Source: Sodalis sp. dw_96
GTDB lineage: Bacteria > Pseudomonadota > Gammaproteobacteria > Enterobacterales > Enterobacteriaceae
Direction of reading: 5' to 3'
Assembly (NCBI RefSeq): GCF_018449575.1
Contig: NZ_JAAVUT010000005.1
Span: forward strand, 248,001 to 312,000
Length of the DNA: 64,000 bases
Shown here piece by piece: positions 9,855-19,423 of this stretch. The stretch's first letter is position 1; every line of letters starts with the position of its first letter. Position numbers and translations under genes: made by a program. The notes beneath the pieces were generated by a model. That model ran no database searches, was not told the origin of the DNA, and worked only from the letters and a program-made list of their open reading frames with translations.

Positions 9855-10691
9855 TTAATTATATAGATATTTTTTTATCTGAAATTTCGATAAACTAACA
9901 AGATTCCCCAAATACATATATTTATAAAGCTCTGATAATGTAAGGGCTTCACCTTTTGCCATTTTATAATTAACATACAAACTTTTTTTATTTTTTTCAT
10001 TCAAGAGACTTTTGTGTTTTTTTAGAAATTGGTTATACCCTATATCAAGTTTATTACTTGTGGTGATCCTACCGTACTCATGCTCAAGGTGCTGTACATA
10101 TGTCGCATTTCCTATATTAAATCCAACACCATAATTTAGACTTAGTCTTATCCAAGTATCATAGTCCTGCCAAGCTTTGAATGATTCATCGAAACCACCG
10201 ATATTCCTTAGAGTACTTGTTTTCGTAAAAACTTGACTACCTACAATATTGTTGTAAAGAAGCTTATCTAACTTAATTTCACCTTTTTGAGTGTATCCTT
10301 CCTTTTTATGTTTTCCATAATCATAAATTATTCCAGACGATAAAAAACTATAGTTATTTCTCTCGAAGAAAGTGACAAATTTACTTATCCTATCAACACA
10401 AAATTCATCATCATCATCAAGCCCCGTTATGAATTCGCCGTTGGCATTATTAATTCCTAGATTTCTTGCTGAACAGGCGCCTTGAGCAATTTCATTACGA
10501 AGATAAATTATATTCCCGAATTTATTAGCATAGTCAGCGGCTAGTTCAACAGTATCATCCGTTGAGCCATCATCACATATCAGTATCTCAATATACTGAT
10601 AATCTTGATTGATGACTGAATTTATGGCTCTTTCTAGGAGTTTAGCCCTATTATGGGTAGCTATATAAACTGATACCAATTTTTTGGTCAT
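9855..10691 (-). CDS. Glycosyltransferase family 2 (AmsB-like)
   Basis: 278 residues from ATG 10691; a TTG at 10703 is a weaker option, and GAGA lies at a good distance before the ATG. The protein shows the textbook GT2 order: VSVYIATHNRAKLLERAINS at the start, then ICDDGSTDDT, then the DXD-type metal site ITGLDDDDEF near residue 90, then GGFDESFKAWQDYDTWIRL with the catalytic-base Asp region. It is the first sugar-assembly gene after wzc, the place held by AmsB/WceB in amylovoran and stewartan loci, where it would add an early sugar to the lipid-linked primer. Length fits that family (about 280-300). Sugar specificity is not readable. Confidence 0.88.
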   Translation of the reverse strand: MTKKLVSVYIATHNRAKLLERAINSVINQDYQYIEILICDDGSTDDTVELAADYANKFGNIIYLRNEIAQGACSARNLGINNANGEFITGLDDDDEFCVDRISKFVTFFERNNYSFLSSGIIYDYGKHKKEGYTQKGEIKLDKLLYNNIVGSQVFTKTSTLRNIGGFDESFKAWQDYDTWIRLSLNYGVGFNIGNATYVQHLEHEYGRITTSNKLDIGYNQFLKKHKSLLNEKNKKSLYVNYKMAKGEALTLSELYKYMYLGNLVSLSKFQIKKYLYN

Positions 10692-10872
10692 ATTTTGTCT
10701 CAATTAAGATCCATTTTGGTGAGTCATAACCAATCGCTCTGTCGGTAATAATGTTGAAAGCTTTGGCCATAACAAGCTAATAATTGGTTGTATTGATAAG
10801 ATACTTATTTTCTTCCAAAACATATATTTTTAATTAACAAAAAATATAACTTTGATATTTATCTATAATTTT

Positions 10873-10908
10873 TTAATTATTGCTCGACTGTTAATTATCG
10901 TTCGACTG
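10873..10908. repeat. 18-bp tandem duplication across the wzc stop codon
   Basis: Two adjacent 18-bp copies (10873-10890 and 10891-10908) match at 16 of 18 positions. One copy encodes the last residues and the stop of wzc; the other lies directly after the stop and would read in the same frame. Confidence 0.7.
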
Positions 10909-13075
10909 ATTGGTATTTATATTCATAATATCCATATTCATTATAATAATCGCTCGCTTTCTTCATCACTGAATTTATTATTACCCCTTTAATTTCCACC
11001 CCATTCTGATTGAAACGATTGATGCTAACTTCAATTTCTTTTAAGGTATTTACCGCATAACGTGCAACCATTAGAGACGTACCCGCATGCCTTCCCACAA
11101 TAGCACCATCGGTTACAGCAAGTATTGGTGGTGTGTCAATCAAAATCATATCATACCTTGCTTTCACTGATTCAATCAGTGCTTCAAAACCAGCTCCCAT
11201 GATAAGTTCTGAAGGGTTAGGCGGTACTTTACCTCTCGTAATCACGTCGACATCAGATACATCCGTTGCTTTGATTGATTCCTCAATACTGCATTGTTCA
11301 GACAAAATATCTGAAAGCCCATTGTCATTTTTTAACCCAAATATATTATGAATATATCCTTTTCGCATATCACCATCAATCACGAGTACTTTTTTCCCGG
11401 CTTGGGCCACAACTACAGCAAGGTTTGTACAAACAAATGTCTTTCCTATTGACGGACTTGCCCCGGAAATCATAAGAATATTATTCTTTGCCTCAAGCAT
11501 TGCGAAATGTAAGCTCGTCCTCAAACTACGGATTGCTTCTACCGCCAAATCCCCAGGATTTCCGGTTGCCAGAAGTTCTCTATGTATTTCCTTTCTTATA
11601 TTACCTTTTTTATCTTTTCTGAAGATAGCATGGTCCTTTTCTTGCTGCCATATGGAAAGAGGTATACTTGCATAGACACTTATACCGTTTTGTTCAAGTA
11701 TTGCTGGGTTTTCAATTCCCTTATTGAGCATTGATTTGAGGATTACATAACCTAAAGAAATAATTATTCCGGCTATTAATGATAAAAGAACAATCAGCAA
11801 TTTTTGCGGACGTACAATTCCAGGTAATGTTTTTGCCGTATCAATTATTCTCACATTTCCGACGGTACTTGCTTTAGAAATACTTAATTCTTGTTGCTTG
11901 TTAAGGAGTTGCATATACACAGCTTGACCAGATTCTACATCTCTTGTCAATCTCAATATTTCTTGTTGAGTTTTTGGCATAGCATTAATTTGTTTATTAA
12001 GGTTTGCCTTTTCGTCCTCCAAAATTTGTCTTTGTTCAATTAGCGTTCTATAAGCTGGATGTTCTTTAGTATATAATTTCGAAACTTCAGCTTCTTTAAA
12101 TGTCAATTCATTCAATTGAGTATCAATATTAACAATTGAATCGAGTAAAGATTTAGCTTCCAATGATAAATCTACTGAGTCTTTTTGTTGCCTGTACTGG
12201 TTTAATTTGTCTTCGTCAGCATCTAAAGCAGACCGTACTTGAGGTAATTGTGTTTTAAGAAATATCAAGCTTTTTTCAGCTTCTTCAGACTTTCTTTCAA
12301 TGTTTTGAAATAAATAGTTTGTTGTTATTTCATTTAATATGTTTTCTATCAAATCAGAATCTTGACCTGTCAATGTTAACGTCAATACGCCGGTATCCTT
12401 ACCAACATCCATAACAGTAAGCTGCTGTCTTAATGTATTAATGGCGGACAAAAGTGATGTTTTACGTATAATGAAAGATGTTCCAGATTCAGCTGTAGTA
12501 TTTTTAACTTGTAAAGAGATACTATTTTTTGTATTAAGTTCTCCGATTTTTCCTGAAAGTAAAATTTTATGATCTTTATCATAAAAATTATAATTTCCGT
12601 TATTTCCAATCGTAATAATCAAATCTTCATTAAAATAATTTTCTGGTATTGATAGTTCATTGATGTTGAGCACAGCTGGCTCTTTTCCTATGATTCGTGC
12701 CCAACCTTCACCAATCACAGGAAAATATTTTTGCCGGATAGATAAATCTAAATTTAATTCTTTAACCGTCTTACCTAATACCATTCGTGATTGAACTAAT
12801 TCGATTTCCGCATCAGAACTTGGTTGTGCACTTGGTAAAACATTCGCTAAATCAGACATTAGGCTATTACCAACACTAGGTTCCACCTGCACCAGCGCAT
12901 CTGCCTTATATATTGGTGTAGCAAATAGAATATATACAATCCCTATTATTAGACACAGCGATATTATGCTTATTATTATCCACCGATAATCGAGTAACAT
13001 TCCTATCAATTTGCCGAGATCAATTTCATCTTTGCTATCGGTAGAAATATATGAAGTTTTAATTTTCTCAGACAT
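10895..13075 (-). CDS. wzc: Wzc, polysaccharide co-polymerase and tyrosine autokinase
   Basis: 726 residues, the normal size for a Wzc/AmsA BY-kinase. The first membrane helix is at about 31-54 and the second at about 422-446, with a large periplasmic coiled-coil domain between them. The cytoplasmic kinase follows: Walker A GASPSIGKTFVCTNL (near 535), Walker A' VLVIDGDMRKG, and Walker B MILIDTPPIL (near 640). The C-terminal tail holds seven tyrosines within residues 709-721, the autophosphorylation cluster. Wzc controls chain length and export together with the Wza pore, and Wzb removes its phosphates. It starts 12 bp after wzb with a good ribosome site (AGGGA). An 18-bp duplication straddles its stop. 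Confidence 0.96.
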   Translation of the reverse strand: MSEKIKTSYISTDSKDEIDLGKLIGMLLDYRWIIISIISLCLIIGIVYILFATPIYKADALVQVEPSVGNSLMSDLANVLPSAQPSSDAEIELVQSRMVLGKTVKELNLDLSIRQKYFPVIGEGWARIIGKEPAVLNINELSIPENYFNEDLIITIGNNGNYNFYDKDHKILLSGKIGELNTKNSISLQVKNTTAESGTSFIIRKTSLLSAINTLRQQLTVMDVGKDTGVLTLTLTGQDSDLIENILNEITTNYLFQNIERKSEEAEKSLIFLKTQLPQVRSALDADEDKLNQYRQQKDSVDLSLEAKSLLDSIVNIDTQLNELTFKEAEVSKLYTKEHPAYRTLIEQRQILEDEKANLNKQINAMPKTQQEILRLTRDVESGQAVYMQLLNKQQELSISKASTVGNVRIIDTAKTLPGIVRPQKLLIVLLSLIAGIIISLGYVILKSMLNKGIENPAILEQNGISVYASIPLSIWQQEKDHAIFRKDKKGNIRKEIHRELLATGNPGDLAVEAIRSLRTSLHFAMLEAKNNILMISGASPSIGKTFVCTNLAVVVAQAGKKVLVIDGDMRKGYIHNIFGLKNDNGLSDILSEQCSIEESIKATDVSDVDVITRGKVPPNPSELIMGAGFEALIESVKARYDMILIDTPPILAVTDGAIVGRHAGTSLMVARYAVNTLKEIEVSINRFNQNGVEIKGVIINSVMKKASDYYNEYGYYEYKYQSVER

Positions 13076-13087
13076 TCTGGTCCCTGA

Positions 13088-13525
13088 TTATTTTTGAGTT
13101 AGCATTTTCGCCCATTGGTGGGCGGAATCATTTATAAGACCATACACAAGCTCAAACATTTCGTCACTTTTGCGATATGGGTCTGGAATGTCGACTTGCT
13201 TAAGCCAATGACCAAAAAGCATAACCCTACCTCTTGACTCTGGAGCAATATTATATACGGCCTCAATATGTTTTTTTTCCATTACTAGTATAAGGTCGTT
13301 GCCTGTGCACAACTTCTGGGTCAGTTGTCTACCTTTATGATGCTCTATATTGATGCTGTGTGCTTTTGCTGCTAAAATTGCTTTACTATCTGCTGTATGA
13401 TTTACTAAAGCCGAAATCCCAGCAGATGTGATTATTTTATTTGGCAATAGATGTTTTAAAATAAATTCTCCAGTGGGTGAGCGACAAATATTTCCCATGC
13501 ACACAACTAATATTTTTTCGACCAT
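13088..13525 (-). CDS. wzb: Wzb, low-molecular-weight protein-tyrosine phosphatase
   Basis: 145 residues from ATG 13525. This start aligns with that of E. coli Wzb; earlier in-frame TTG/GTG/ATG codons up to 13537 are less likely. The catalytic P-loop CMGNICRSP (CX5R, Cys9 to Arg15) sits right at the N-terminus, and the general-acid loop IPDPYRKS near residue 113 completes the LMW-PTP active site. It dephosphorylates the tyrosine tail of Wzc, allowing the cycling needed for high-molecular-weight capsule or exopolysaccharide. It lies between wza and wzc in the invariant wza-wzb-wzc order, 17 bp after wza. Confidence 0.96.
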   Translation of the reverse strand: MVEKILVVCMGNICRSPTGEFILKHLLPNKIITSAGISALVNHTADSKAILAAKAHSINIEHHKGRQLTQKLCTGNDLILVMEKKHIEAVYNIAPESRGRVMLFGHWLKQVDIPDPYRKSDEMFELVYGLINDSAHQWAKMLTQK

Positions 13526-13542
13526 TAACATCACCAATTGGC

Positions 13543-14670
13543 TCAGAAATCTGACTTTGAATCGCTTATATTTTTGGCACCGCTTATTGTCGGTATCAAT
13601 TGATTTATGACTCTATTCCAACGTGTTACTGGTGCAGTGGTAACATACACTATATCATATGGTTGTAATTGAAACTCATTAGCTAATATGAGAGCCGTCG
13701 CATCGGATAGATCTAATTGATAAACATTAGCAATTTTACCTGTGCCCTGTTTACCATGCAGCGAACGTATAACAAATATTCCTGTAGCATCAGAAGTCGT
13801 TTGATCGAGACCTTGAGCATTTCCTAAAGCTTCAGTCAATGTCATTCCGCTTCTGTCCATTTTGAGGGTCGTCTGTTTTGTAACCTCACCCATAACAAAA
13901 ACCTTTAGATCATCATTTCTTGGTACATAAAGAATGTCGTTTGGATAAAGTAGATGATTTTGCGAGAGATCACCATTTTTCATCAGAGCTTGCAATGAAA
14001 TTGTTTGTTCTTTACCATCATGTGTCAGTACACTATTTCGCAAATCAGCATTATCGGTTAATCCCCCAGCTATGTTGATCGCGTCAATAATCGTTAAAGG
14101 CACATTTGTAATGGGCAGCTGTCCAGACTTCTGGACCTCTCCAGTAATGTATGCTTTTTGTGAACGGAACGCAGCAACAGTAACATCAACTTGAGGGCTT
14201 TCAATATATTGAGCTAACCTGCTACTTATTTCATTGCGGACTTCCGAAATTGTTCTATTTACTACTTGAACCTTACCTATATAGGGATAGAATATCGTTC
14301 CATCAGAACTCACCCAATTACCCGCATCTGACGCACTACGGTAAGTACCTGCCGGAGTAGTCAATTCAGGATGATCATAAACTGTAATGCTCAAAACGTC
14401 CCCAATGCCAATTTTATATACATAATTTTGGAGCTCGTGTTCAAGCTCAACATTGTTTTGGGCAATGATTTCTTTTGGTCTCATTTGCTCTAGAAGTGCA
14501 GGGGACATGGCAAATACATTCACAAAATGACCAATGTCATAATTTGAATCATCCTGTTTTATCACTTCTTTACCACTCAAGGTCAAATTTGAACCTGGAA
14601 CCACCGTACAGCCACTGATCAAGCTTATAGACACCAAAAGCGGCATCAACTTAAGTTTTGTTTTCATCAT
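13543..14670 (-). CDS. wza: Wza, outer-membrane polysaccharide export lipoprotein
   Basis: 375 residues against 379 in E. coli Wza, with close similarity throughout. A lipoprotein signal ends in LISGC, so Cys21 is the lipidated residue. The polysaccharide export (PES) domain follows ([19 protein letters not shown], about 90-175), then two SLBB domains (about 175-340; [16 protein letters not shown] marks the second). The C-terminal amphipathic helix ([16 protein letters not shown]) would form the outer-membrane barrel of the octamer. It is the translocon through which the capsule or slime polymer leaves the cell, in contact with Wzc. It is the first gene of the operon, about 600 nt downstream of the JUMPstart element. 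Confidence 0.97.
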   Translation of the reverse strand: MMKTKLKLMPLLVSISLISGCTVVPGSNLTLSGKEVIKQDDSNYDIGHFVNVFAMSPALLEQMRPKEIIAQNNVELEHELQNYVYKIGIGDVLSITVYDHPELTTPAGTYRSASDAGNWVSSDGTIFYPYIGKVQVVNRTISEVRNEISSRLAQYIESPQVDVTVAAFRSQKAYITGEVQKSGQLPITNVPLTIIDAINIAGGLTDNADLRNSVLTHDGKEQTISLQALMKNGDLSQNHLLYPNDILYVPRNDDLKVFVMGEVTKQTTLKMDRSGMTLTEALGNAQGLDQTTSDATGIFVIRSLHGKQGTGKIANVYQLDLSDATALILANEFQLQPYDIVYVTTAPVTRWNRVINQLIPTISGAKNISDSKSDF

Positions 14671-15126
14671 TGAGTTATCGTCACTCTCGTTGTTGCTCGG
14701 CTAAAAAGCGTATCCATGTCTTTGATACCGCCTTCCGAAAGGGGGTTAATGCCAAAAAGGTCCCAAAACATCGCGCTATAGGTCAAGGTACTCCACTTGC
14801 AAGCGTTGATCCGCGTCATCGCCTCACATCTCTTAAAATGTCATTCACAGTAAAGTTAGAACTACTTGAGCAAATATAGCCTAAGAATACAACTATAAAA
14901 CTTAACATTACGCACCTATTTCATATCACAGCCGGACCCAGCATTAACAGGGGCCTTTGACGTGGGCAAAAAGCTGCTTAATTTTACTTTTTTGGTTAAA
15001 TATTGACCAAAATTTCACACCGAATTTTATTTAAAAAAAATCTTTTTTTGGCTAAAGGTTTTGCCGCAGAGGCCGATAGTATGCGACATAACTTAATGAG
15101 GAGCATTTAGCGCAATAACTCATAGA

Positions 15127-15201
15127 GTCACTAAAATAGGATGTGTCACTAGTTGTTGATGCAGTACGTGACACATTGGATAGGTTTCGTCACTAAAATA
15201 G
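15127..15201. repeat. Direct and inverted repeats in the capsule leader
   Basis: The 13-mer gtcactaaaatag occurs at 15127-15139 and again at 15189-15201. Between them, atgtgtcac (15141-15149) and gtgacacat (15168-15176) form a perfect 9-bp inverted repeat with an 18-nt loop. It lies in the leader RNA of the capsule operon, downstream of the ops site, and could be a protein-binding site or an RNA hairpin. Confidence 0.6.
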
Positions 15202-15269
15202 TGTCGAACGATTATGGTTCAGCCAGTTAAAGACCTGGTACGTGTTGTTATGCCTGTTTTTTTGCCAGA

Positions 15270-15307
15270 CACGCTACCGCCCTTGGCTTGTAGCTACCAA
15301 TGCACTG
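15270..15307 (-). promoter_or_regulatory. JUMPstart / ops element (RfaH-recruitment site)
   Basis: On the minus strand this reads CAGTGCATTGGTAGCTACAA and ends in GGCGGTAGCGTG (15281-15270), a near-consensus JUMPstart with the exact ops core. In enterobacteria ops pauses RNA polymerase and recruits the antiterminator RfaH to long polysaccharide operons. It faces wza and lies about 600 nt upstream of its start. Confidence 0.92.
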
Positions 15308-15900
15308 CACTTCATTATTTGCCTGAAATCTATACAAGTTCCGGGTGCTTTGCTTAGCTGGGGCTTGATAACCAGTGTTAGCTTAGTCACAAAACCGTAG
15401 TTCCCCGGTGTTTTTTTACCCAAAAAGACACTATTGGCACAACATATGCCTCTTCATTGTTATACTAATTATTAATTAACTCTTTACAAGGTTTCCCTGT
15501 CCCCTGTCCCGCGTTTTAGGAATAAGACTACCCGTTTCGGTTTTACCCCTGGTCGCAACTTGGCGTTTTGACACCTAAAAGGGGAACAAATAAGTGCGAT
15601 CCCTATGAGAAATAAATAAAACTTATCGCTGCTGCCCTTCTGGCGACAGGCGGACTGAAAACCACAACCCAATAGGATTAATTCAAGCCCATAATAGTTA
15701 ATATGCATAACATTAAAATGTATTTAATTGATGGCAGTTACAAATTAATTACTTAAATTAATGTTTTTGTCATTTACCGTTAACAGGGTTCAGAATTGGT
15801 TAAAAAACACCCGTTATTTTTAGTTAAGCTTCTGTTGAGTTTTAGCCGGTTAACTCCCATCATTCCCTACTGAGCTGCTAATACATAAGGTAAATCGCCG

Positions 15901-17484
15901 ATGATGGACTGGATCGCTGATCCGACAATATGGGCCGGACTGGCAACCCTGATAGTGTTGGAGCTGGTGTTAGGCATCGACAATCTGGTGTTTATCGCCA
16001 TTCTGGCGGAGAAGCTGCCCGCGGGTCAGCGCGATCGCGCCAGGATAGTGGGATTGGCCCTGGCGCTGTTGATGCGTTTGTTGCTGCTGGCGTCCATGTC
16101 GTGGCTGGTCTCCCTGACATCTCCCCTGTTTACCACCCTGGGTCACCCCTTTAGCCCGCGGGATCTGATTATGCTGGCCGGCGGGATATTTTTGATCTTC
16201 AAAGCCACCATGGAGCTGAATGACCGGCTGGAAGGCAGTGATGAAGATTCGGAATCCGAACGCAAGGGGGCGAAATTCTGGCCGGTGGTGGCGCAGATCG
16301 TTATCCTGGATGCGGTGTTTTCCCTGGATTCGGTGATTACCGCCGTGGGCATGGTGGATCACCTGGCGGTGATGATGGTTGCAGTAGTAATAGCCATCGG
16401 CGTGATGATGCTGGCCAGCAAAGCCCTGACCCGCTTTATCAATGCTCATCCCACCATTGTTATCCTCTGTTTGAGCTTTCTGCTGATGATAGGCTTTAGC
16501 CTGGTGGCCGATGGATTCGGCTACTACATCCCTAAAGGGTATTTGTATGCCGCCATCGGTTTCTCCATTGGAATAGAATGCCTTAATCAGCTGGCGCAGT
16601 TTAATCGGCGACGCTTTTTATCTTCCTCGGTGCCGTTGCGCAAGCGCACCGCCGAGGCGGTATTGCGTATGCTGAACGGTAAACATGAAGAAGCGGAGCT
16701 GGATCCCCAGTCGTCTTCGTTAATCGCCGATAACGAAGGGGACGGGCAGGAAGTGTTCAACGAGCAGGAGCGGCGCATGATTGAGCGGGTGCTGGGCATG
16801 GCCCAGCGCACCGTCAGCAGCGTGATGACCTCGCGCCATGATATTGAACATATCGATTTGCGAGACCCGTCGGATAAGATCGTTTTTTTGCTGGAAAATA
16901 ACCAGCATACCCGGCTGGTGATCACCGAGGATTCGGCTGCCAACGAGCCGCTTGGGGTGGTGCATGTGATTGATCTATTGACTCAGCAGCTTCGCCAGGA
17001 GCCTCTAGATATCCGCTCCCTGATCCGACAACCGCTGGTGTTTCATGAGCAGTTGTCGCTGTTGCTGGCCCTTGAGCAGTTCCGTGAGGCCCATACCCAT
17101 TTTGCGTTTATCGTGGATGAGTTCGGTTCGGTGGAAGGGATTATTACCCTGAGCGATATTATGGAAACCATTGCCGGCAATTTGCCGCTGGAAAACGAGG
17201 ATATCGATCCACGCCATGATATTCAACAGCACGATGACGGCACGCTGATTGTCAACGGTTACCTGCCGCTGGAGGATTTGGCGGGGTATATCGATATTTC
17301 CCTGGCTGAGCGGCGGGAGTATCACACCCTGGCGGGATTATTGATGGAGCATAGCCAAACCATTCCCCAAGTGGGAGACCGGATTCGCATCGATAATTAC
17401 CTGTTTGAGATACTGGACGTGGAGAGCCACCGGATCCTGAAAGTGCTGATTACCCCGATGAGGGAAACGGAGTATGAGGTTTGA
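15901..17484 (+). CDS. yegH: YegH, TerC-family membrane protein with CBS and CorC domains
   Basis: 527 residues, the same length as E. coli YegH, and in the same place next to wza and asmA. The first 240 residues are a TerC-type integral membrane domain with about seven helices and the acidic motifs [12 protein letters not shown] and [14 protein letters not shown], which are thought to bind metal ions. A CBS pair follows (about 300-425; [13 protein letters not shown] and [17 protein letters not shown]), then a C-terminal CorC/HlyC transporter-associated domain. The family is linked to metal-ion homeostasis, possibly manganese export, but the substrate of YegH itself is not established. It starts at a double ATG with AAGG upstream. 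Confidence 0.93.
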   Translation: MMDWIADPTIWAGLATLIVLELVLGIDNLVFIAILAEKLPAGQRDRARIVGLALALLMRLLLLASMSWLVSLTSPLFTTLGHPFSPRDLIMLAGGIFLIFKATMELNDRLEGSDEDSESERKGAKFWPVVAQIVILDAVFSLDSVITAVGMVDHLAVMMVAVVIAIGVMMLASKALTRFINAHPTIVILCLSFLLMIGFSLVADGFGYYIPKGYLYAAIGFSIGIECLNQLAQFNRRRFLSSSVPLRKRTAEAVLRMLNGKHEEAELDPQSSSLIADNEGDGQEVFNEQERRMIERVLGMAQRTVSSVMTSRHDIEHIDLRDPSDKIVFLLENNQHTRLVITEDSAANEPLGVVHVIDLLTQQLRQEPLDIRSLIRQPLVFHEQLSLLLALEQFREAHTHFAFIVDEFGSVEGIITLSDIMETIAGNLPLENEDIDPRHDIQQHDDGTLIVNGYLPLEDLAGYIDISLAERREYHTLAGLLMEHSQTIPQVGDRIRIDNYLFEILDVESHRILKVLITPMRETEYEV

Positions 17485-17498
17485 CATCTGACCACGCT

Positions 17499-17525
17499 TG
17501 AATCGCCCGATAGCCGGACGATTCA
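17499..17525. terminator. Hairpin between convergent yegH and asmA
   Basis: tgaatcg at 17499-17505 pairs with cgattca at 17519-17525, extended inward by further G-C pairs to a stem of about 11 bp. It lies between the two stop codons and could end transcription from both sides, though there is no strong T-run. Confidence 0.5.
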
Positions 17526-17536
17526 GGCGGAAAAGA

Positions 17537-19378
17537 TTAAAGCTTCTCCAGCAGCTTCTGGATATTCTTATTCTGCGGGTGATTCTGGTTTTTCTGCGCC
17601 CACTCGTTGAGGCGGCGCTTCACCTCATCCTCAAGCTGTTTGCGAATAAGCTGATCCACGTGCAGCTGGTAGCTGAGAGCATCCCAGGGGCCGTAGACGC
17701 GCAGCGGGATCGGCGTGGCTATCAGGGCGGCCACCGTTTGCGGATCGCCCTGCCAGCCTTTCAGGACCCTGATATTCAGGTTTACGTCGCACTGGCGGCC
17801 CGGCAGATTGAGCGTACCGTTGCCGCTGAGAGCCAGCACTTCGGAGTCTCCCGCCAGGTTATCCAGCCGCAGGTTGCCGTGGTCCAAGGTGGCCTGGGCG
17901 GTCAGCTGTTTCACTTCAGAGTAGTTTTCCGTGCGTTGCTCCGCGCTGACGCTGCTATTGCTGTGCGTGACCGCCCGCTGGATCAGTTGCTGGATATTCA
18001 GCCCTTCCAAGTGGGCATTATCCAGGGCCATATGACCGGAACCCTGCCAGTTCTGCGCAAAATCACGGGCGGTGAATGTCTGGCCGGTGATTTGTCCTTC
18101 CACCGACAGCAGCCCGGTAAGGGTCTGCGGCAGCGCGAAGGCTTGCATCAAAGGTCCGAGCGCGATGCGTTTGATATCGGGATGCAGTTCGAATTTGGGC
18201 TGCGGTCCGGTGGTATCGACGGTGCCCGGCAGGCTGAACTCCCCTTCCCCCAATTTACCGCTCAGGGTATTGAGCGCCAGGTGGCCGTGGCGATTATCCG
18301 CCTGGGTTTTGAAACCTGTGATGTTCAAACCGTGATAGATGACCTGATCCGCCGTCAGACTAAGCTGACCGTTGAATCCATTGAGGAATGACGGATTATG
18401 GACCTCCACTGCGGAGACAATGATCGGCCGGCCATTATTTTGATGGTCGGCGGCCTGGCCGTTATTGTCGGCCGGGTTATTCGGGTTATAACCCATCAGG
18501 TTATCCAGGTTCAGATGCTGCGCATTCAGATCCAGTTGATAAACCGGCACCGTATCCATCTTGGCGCTGGCCTGGCCCAAGAGGTGGCTGTCATTGGCGC
18601 TGAGAGTGAGATTACTGATTTCCAGCGTCTGGTTGGTGCGGGAATAATCTGCGTTTAGTGTGCCCACACCTTTGATCCCTGCCGCCGTCAGCCCGGAACC
18701 CTGCAATTGGTAGTTAACGCTGTCGAGGCGTGCGGTCATCTGACGCGGATAATGGCTTAAATCCACATTGCCTTTGAGGGCCACCGTCAAATCCCGCTGG
18801 TCGCGGTTGATTCGGCTTGAAAAGGTGATGTCGGCCTGGCGCGTGGCGCTCTGTTCCACATCCAGGTTAAGATCGCGTAGGTTGATCTGTTCGTTGGGCT
18901 GCTTTTGCCAGACCATCAGGCTGTCGGTGAGTTTCAGGCTGGCGATGTCATAAGACCAACCCGGTTGGCTATCCGGCGGCGGAGTGCCGGCCGGCGCAAC
19001 GGGGGCGTTTTCCGGCCGCCGGGCCGCGCTGTCGGGGGTGATGGTGATGACCGCCCCTTTCAGTAAAACCTGTTTAATGGCGAGCTGATGGGACAACAGC
19101 GGCCAAAGCTCGACATCGAGACGCATATTTTCCGCGCTCACCACCGGTACGCCGGCGCCCGGCGCGGTAAGCGTCATATGCCCGGCAAGGATGCTGAGCT
19201 GCGGCCACACATGCCAGCGAAGGTCGCCGTCCAGCTCCAAGGCATAACCGCTGCGCTGTTTAACCTTGCTAACCATATAGTGACGAAAATCATTTGGGTT
19301 GATCAGCACCACCAACGCGGTGATGCCGACAACCAGAACCGCCAGCAGTATGACCAGCGTAGTCAATAATCTCTTCAT
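17537..19378 (-). CDS. asmA: AsmA family outer-membrane assembly protein
   Basis: 613 residues (E. coli AsmA 617). One N-terminal signal anchor (LLTTLVILLAVLVVGITALV) is followed by a large periplasmic AsmA domain, with the AsmA_2-type repeat-rich C-terminal half containing ENYSEVKQLTAQATLDHGNL and the conserved LSGNGTLNLPGRQCDVNLNI. AsmA-like proteins are bridge-type proteins of the cell envelope that affect lipid and outer-membrane protein assembly. The gene follows dcd by 45 bp, as in E. coli, so udk-dcd-asmA probably forms one leftward unit. Residues 123-140 are a Pro/Ala-rich linker, not seen as a domain. Confidence 0.95.
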   Translation of the reverse strand: MKRLLTTLVILLAVLVVGITALVVLINPNDFRHYMVSKVKQRSGYALELDGDLRWHVWPQLSILAGHMTLTAPGAGVPVVSAENMRLDVELWPLLSHQLAIKQVLLKGAVITITPDSAARRPENAPVAPAGTPPPDSQPGWSYDIASLKLTDSLMVWQKQPNEQINLRDLNLDVEQSATRQADITFSSRINRDQRDLTVALKGNVDLSHYPRQMTARLDSVNYQLQGSGLTAAGIKGVGTLNADYSRTNQTLEISNLTLSANDSHLLGQASAKMDTVPVYQLDLNAQHLNLDNLMGYNPNNPADNNGQAADHQNNGRPIIVSAVEVHNPSFLNGFNGQLSLTADQVIYHGLNITGFKTQADNRHGHLALNTLSGKLGEGEFSLPGTVDTTGPQPKFELHPDIKRIALGPLMQAFALPQTLTGLLSVEGQITGQTFTARDFAQNWQGSGHMALDNAHLEGLNIQQLIQRAVTHSNSSVSAEQRTENYSEVKQLTAQATLDHGNLRLDNLAGDSEVLALSGNGTLNLPGRQCDVNLNIRVLKGWQGDPQTVAALIATPIPLRVYGPWDALSYQLHVDQLIRKQLEDEVKRRLNEWAQKNQNHPQNKNIQKLLEKL

Positions 19379-19423
19379 GAAATCCCCATCTGTTATCTCT
19401 GCCCTAACCCTGCGTCCGGCGGG

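Larger units (their letters stand above)
14671..15900. other. Long regulatory intergenic region between wza and yegH
   Basis: About 1.2 kb without a convincing gene between two divergently read units. The capsule side holds the JUMPstart/ops element (15270-15307), so the capsule promoter should lie at about 15310-15480 on the minus strand and leave a leader of about 600 nt before wza. Within the leader is an imperfect repeat/inverted-repeat block at 15127-15201. The yegH promoter should lie at about 15720-15890. Short open frames here (for example 15484-15708, minus) have no ribosome site or family resemblance. Confidence 0.7.

Noticed and set aside
14880-14896. taagaatacaacta as an RcsAB box for the capsule operon
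   Set aside because: It fits about 10 of 14 consensus positions, but lies downstream of the JUMPstart and so inside the transcript, not at a promoter.
15484-15708. 74-codon minus-strand frame between wza and yegH
   Set aside because: No ribosome site or recognisable features; it covers the expected promoter region of the capsule operon.
15970-16449. Long frame antisense to yegH, and similar long frames antisense to asmA, metG, mrp, urtA, the fused kinase, hcxA and lysP
   Set aside because: These are shadows of G+C-rich genes, with His/Gln/Arg-rich translations and no ribosome sites or family resemblance.
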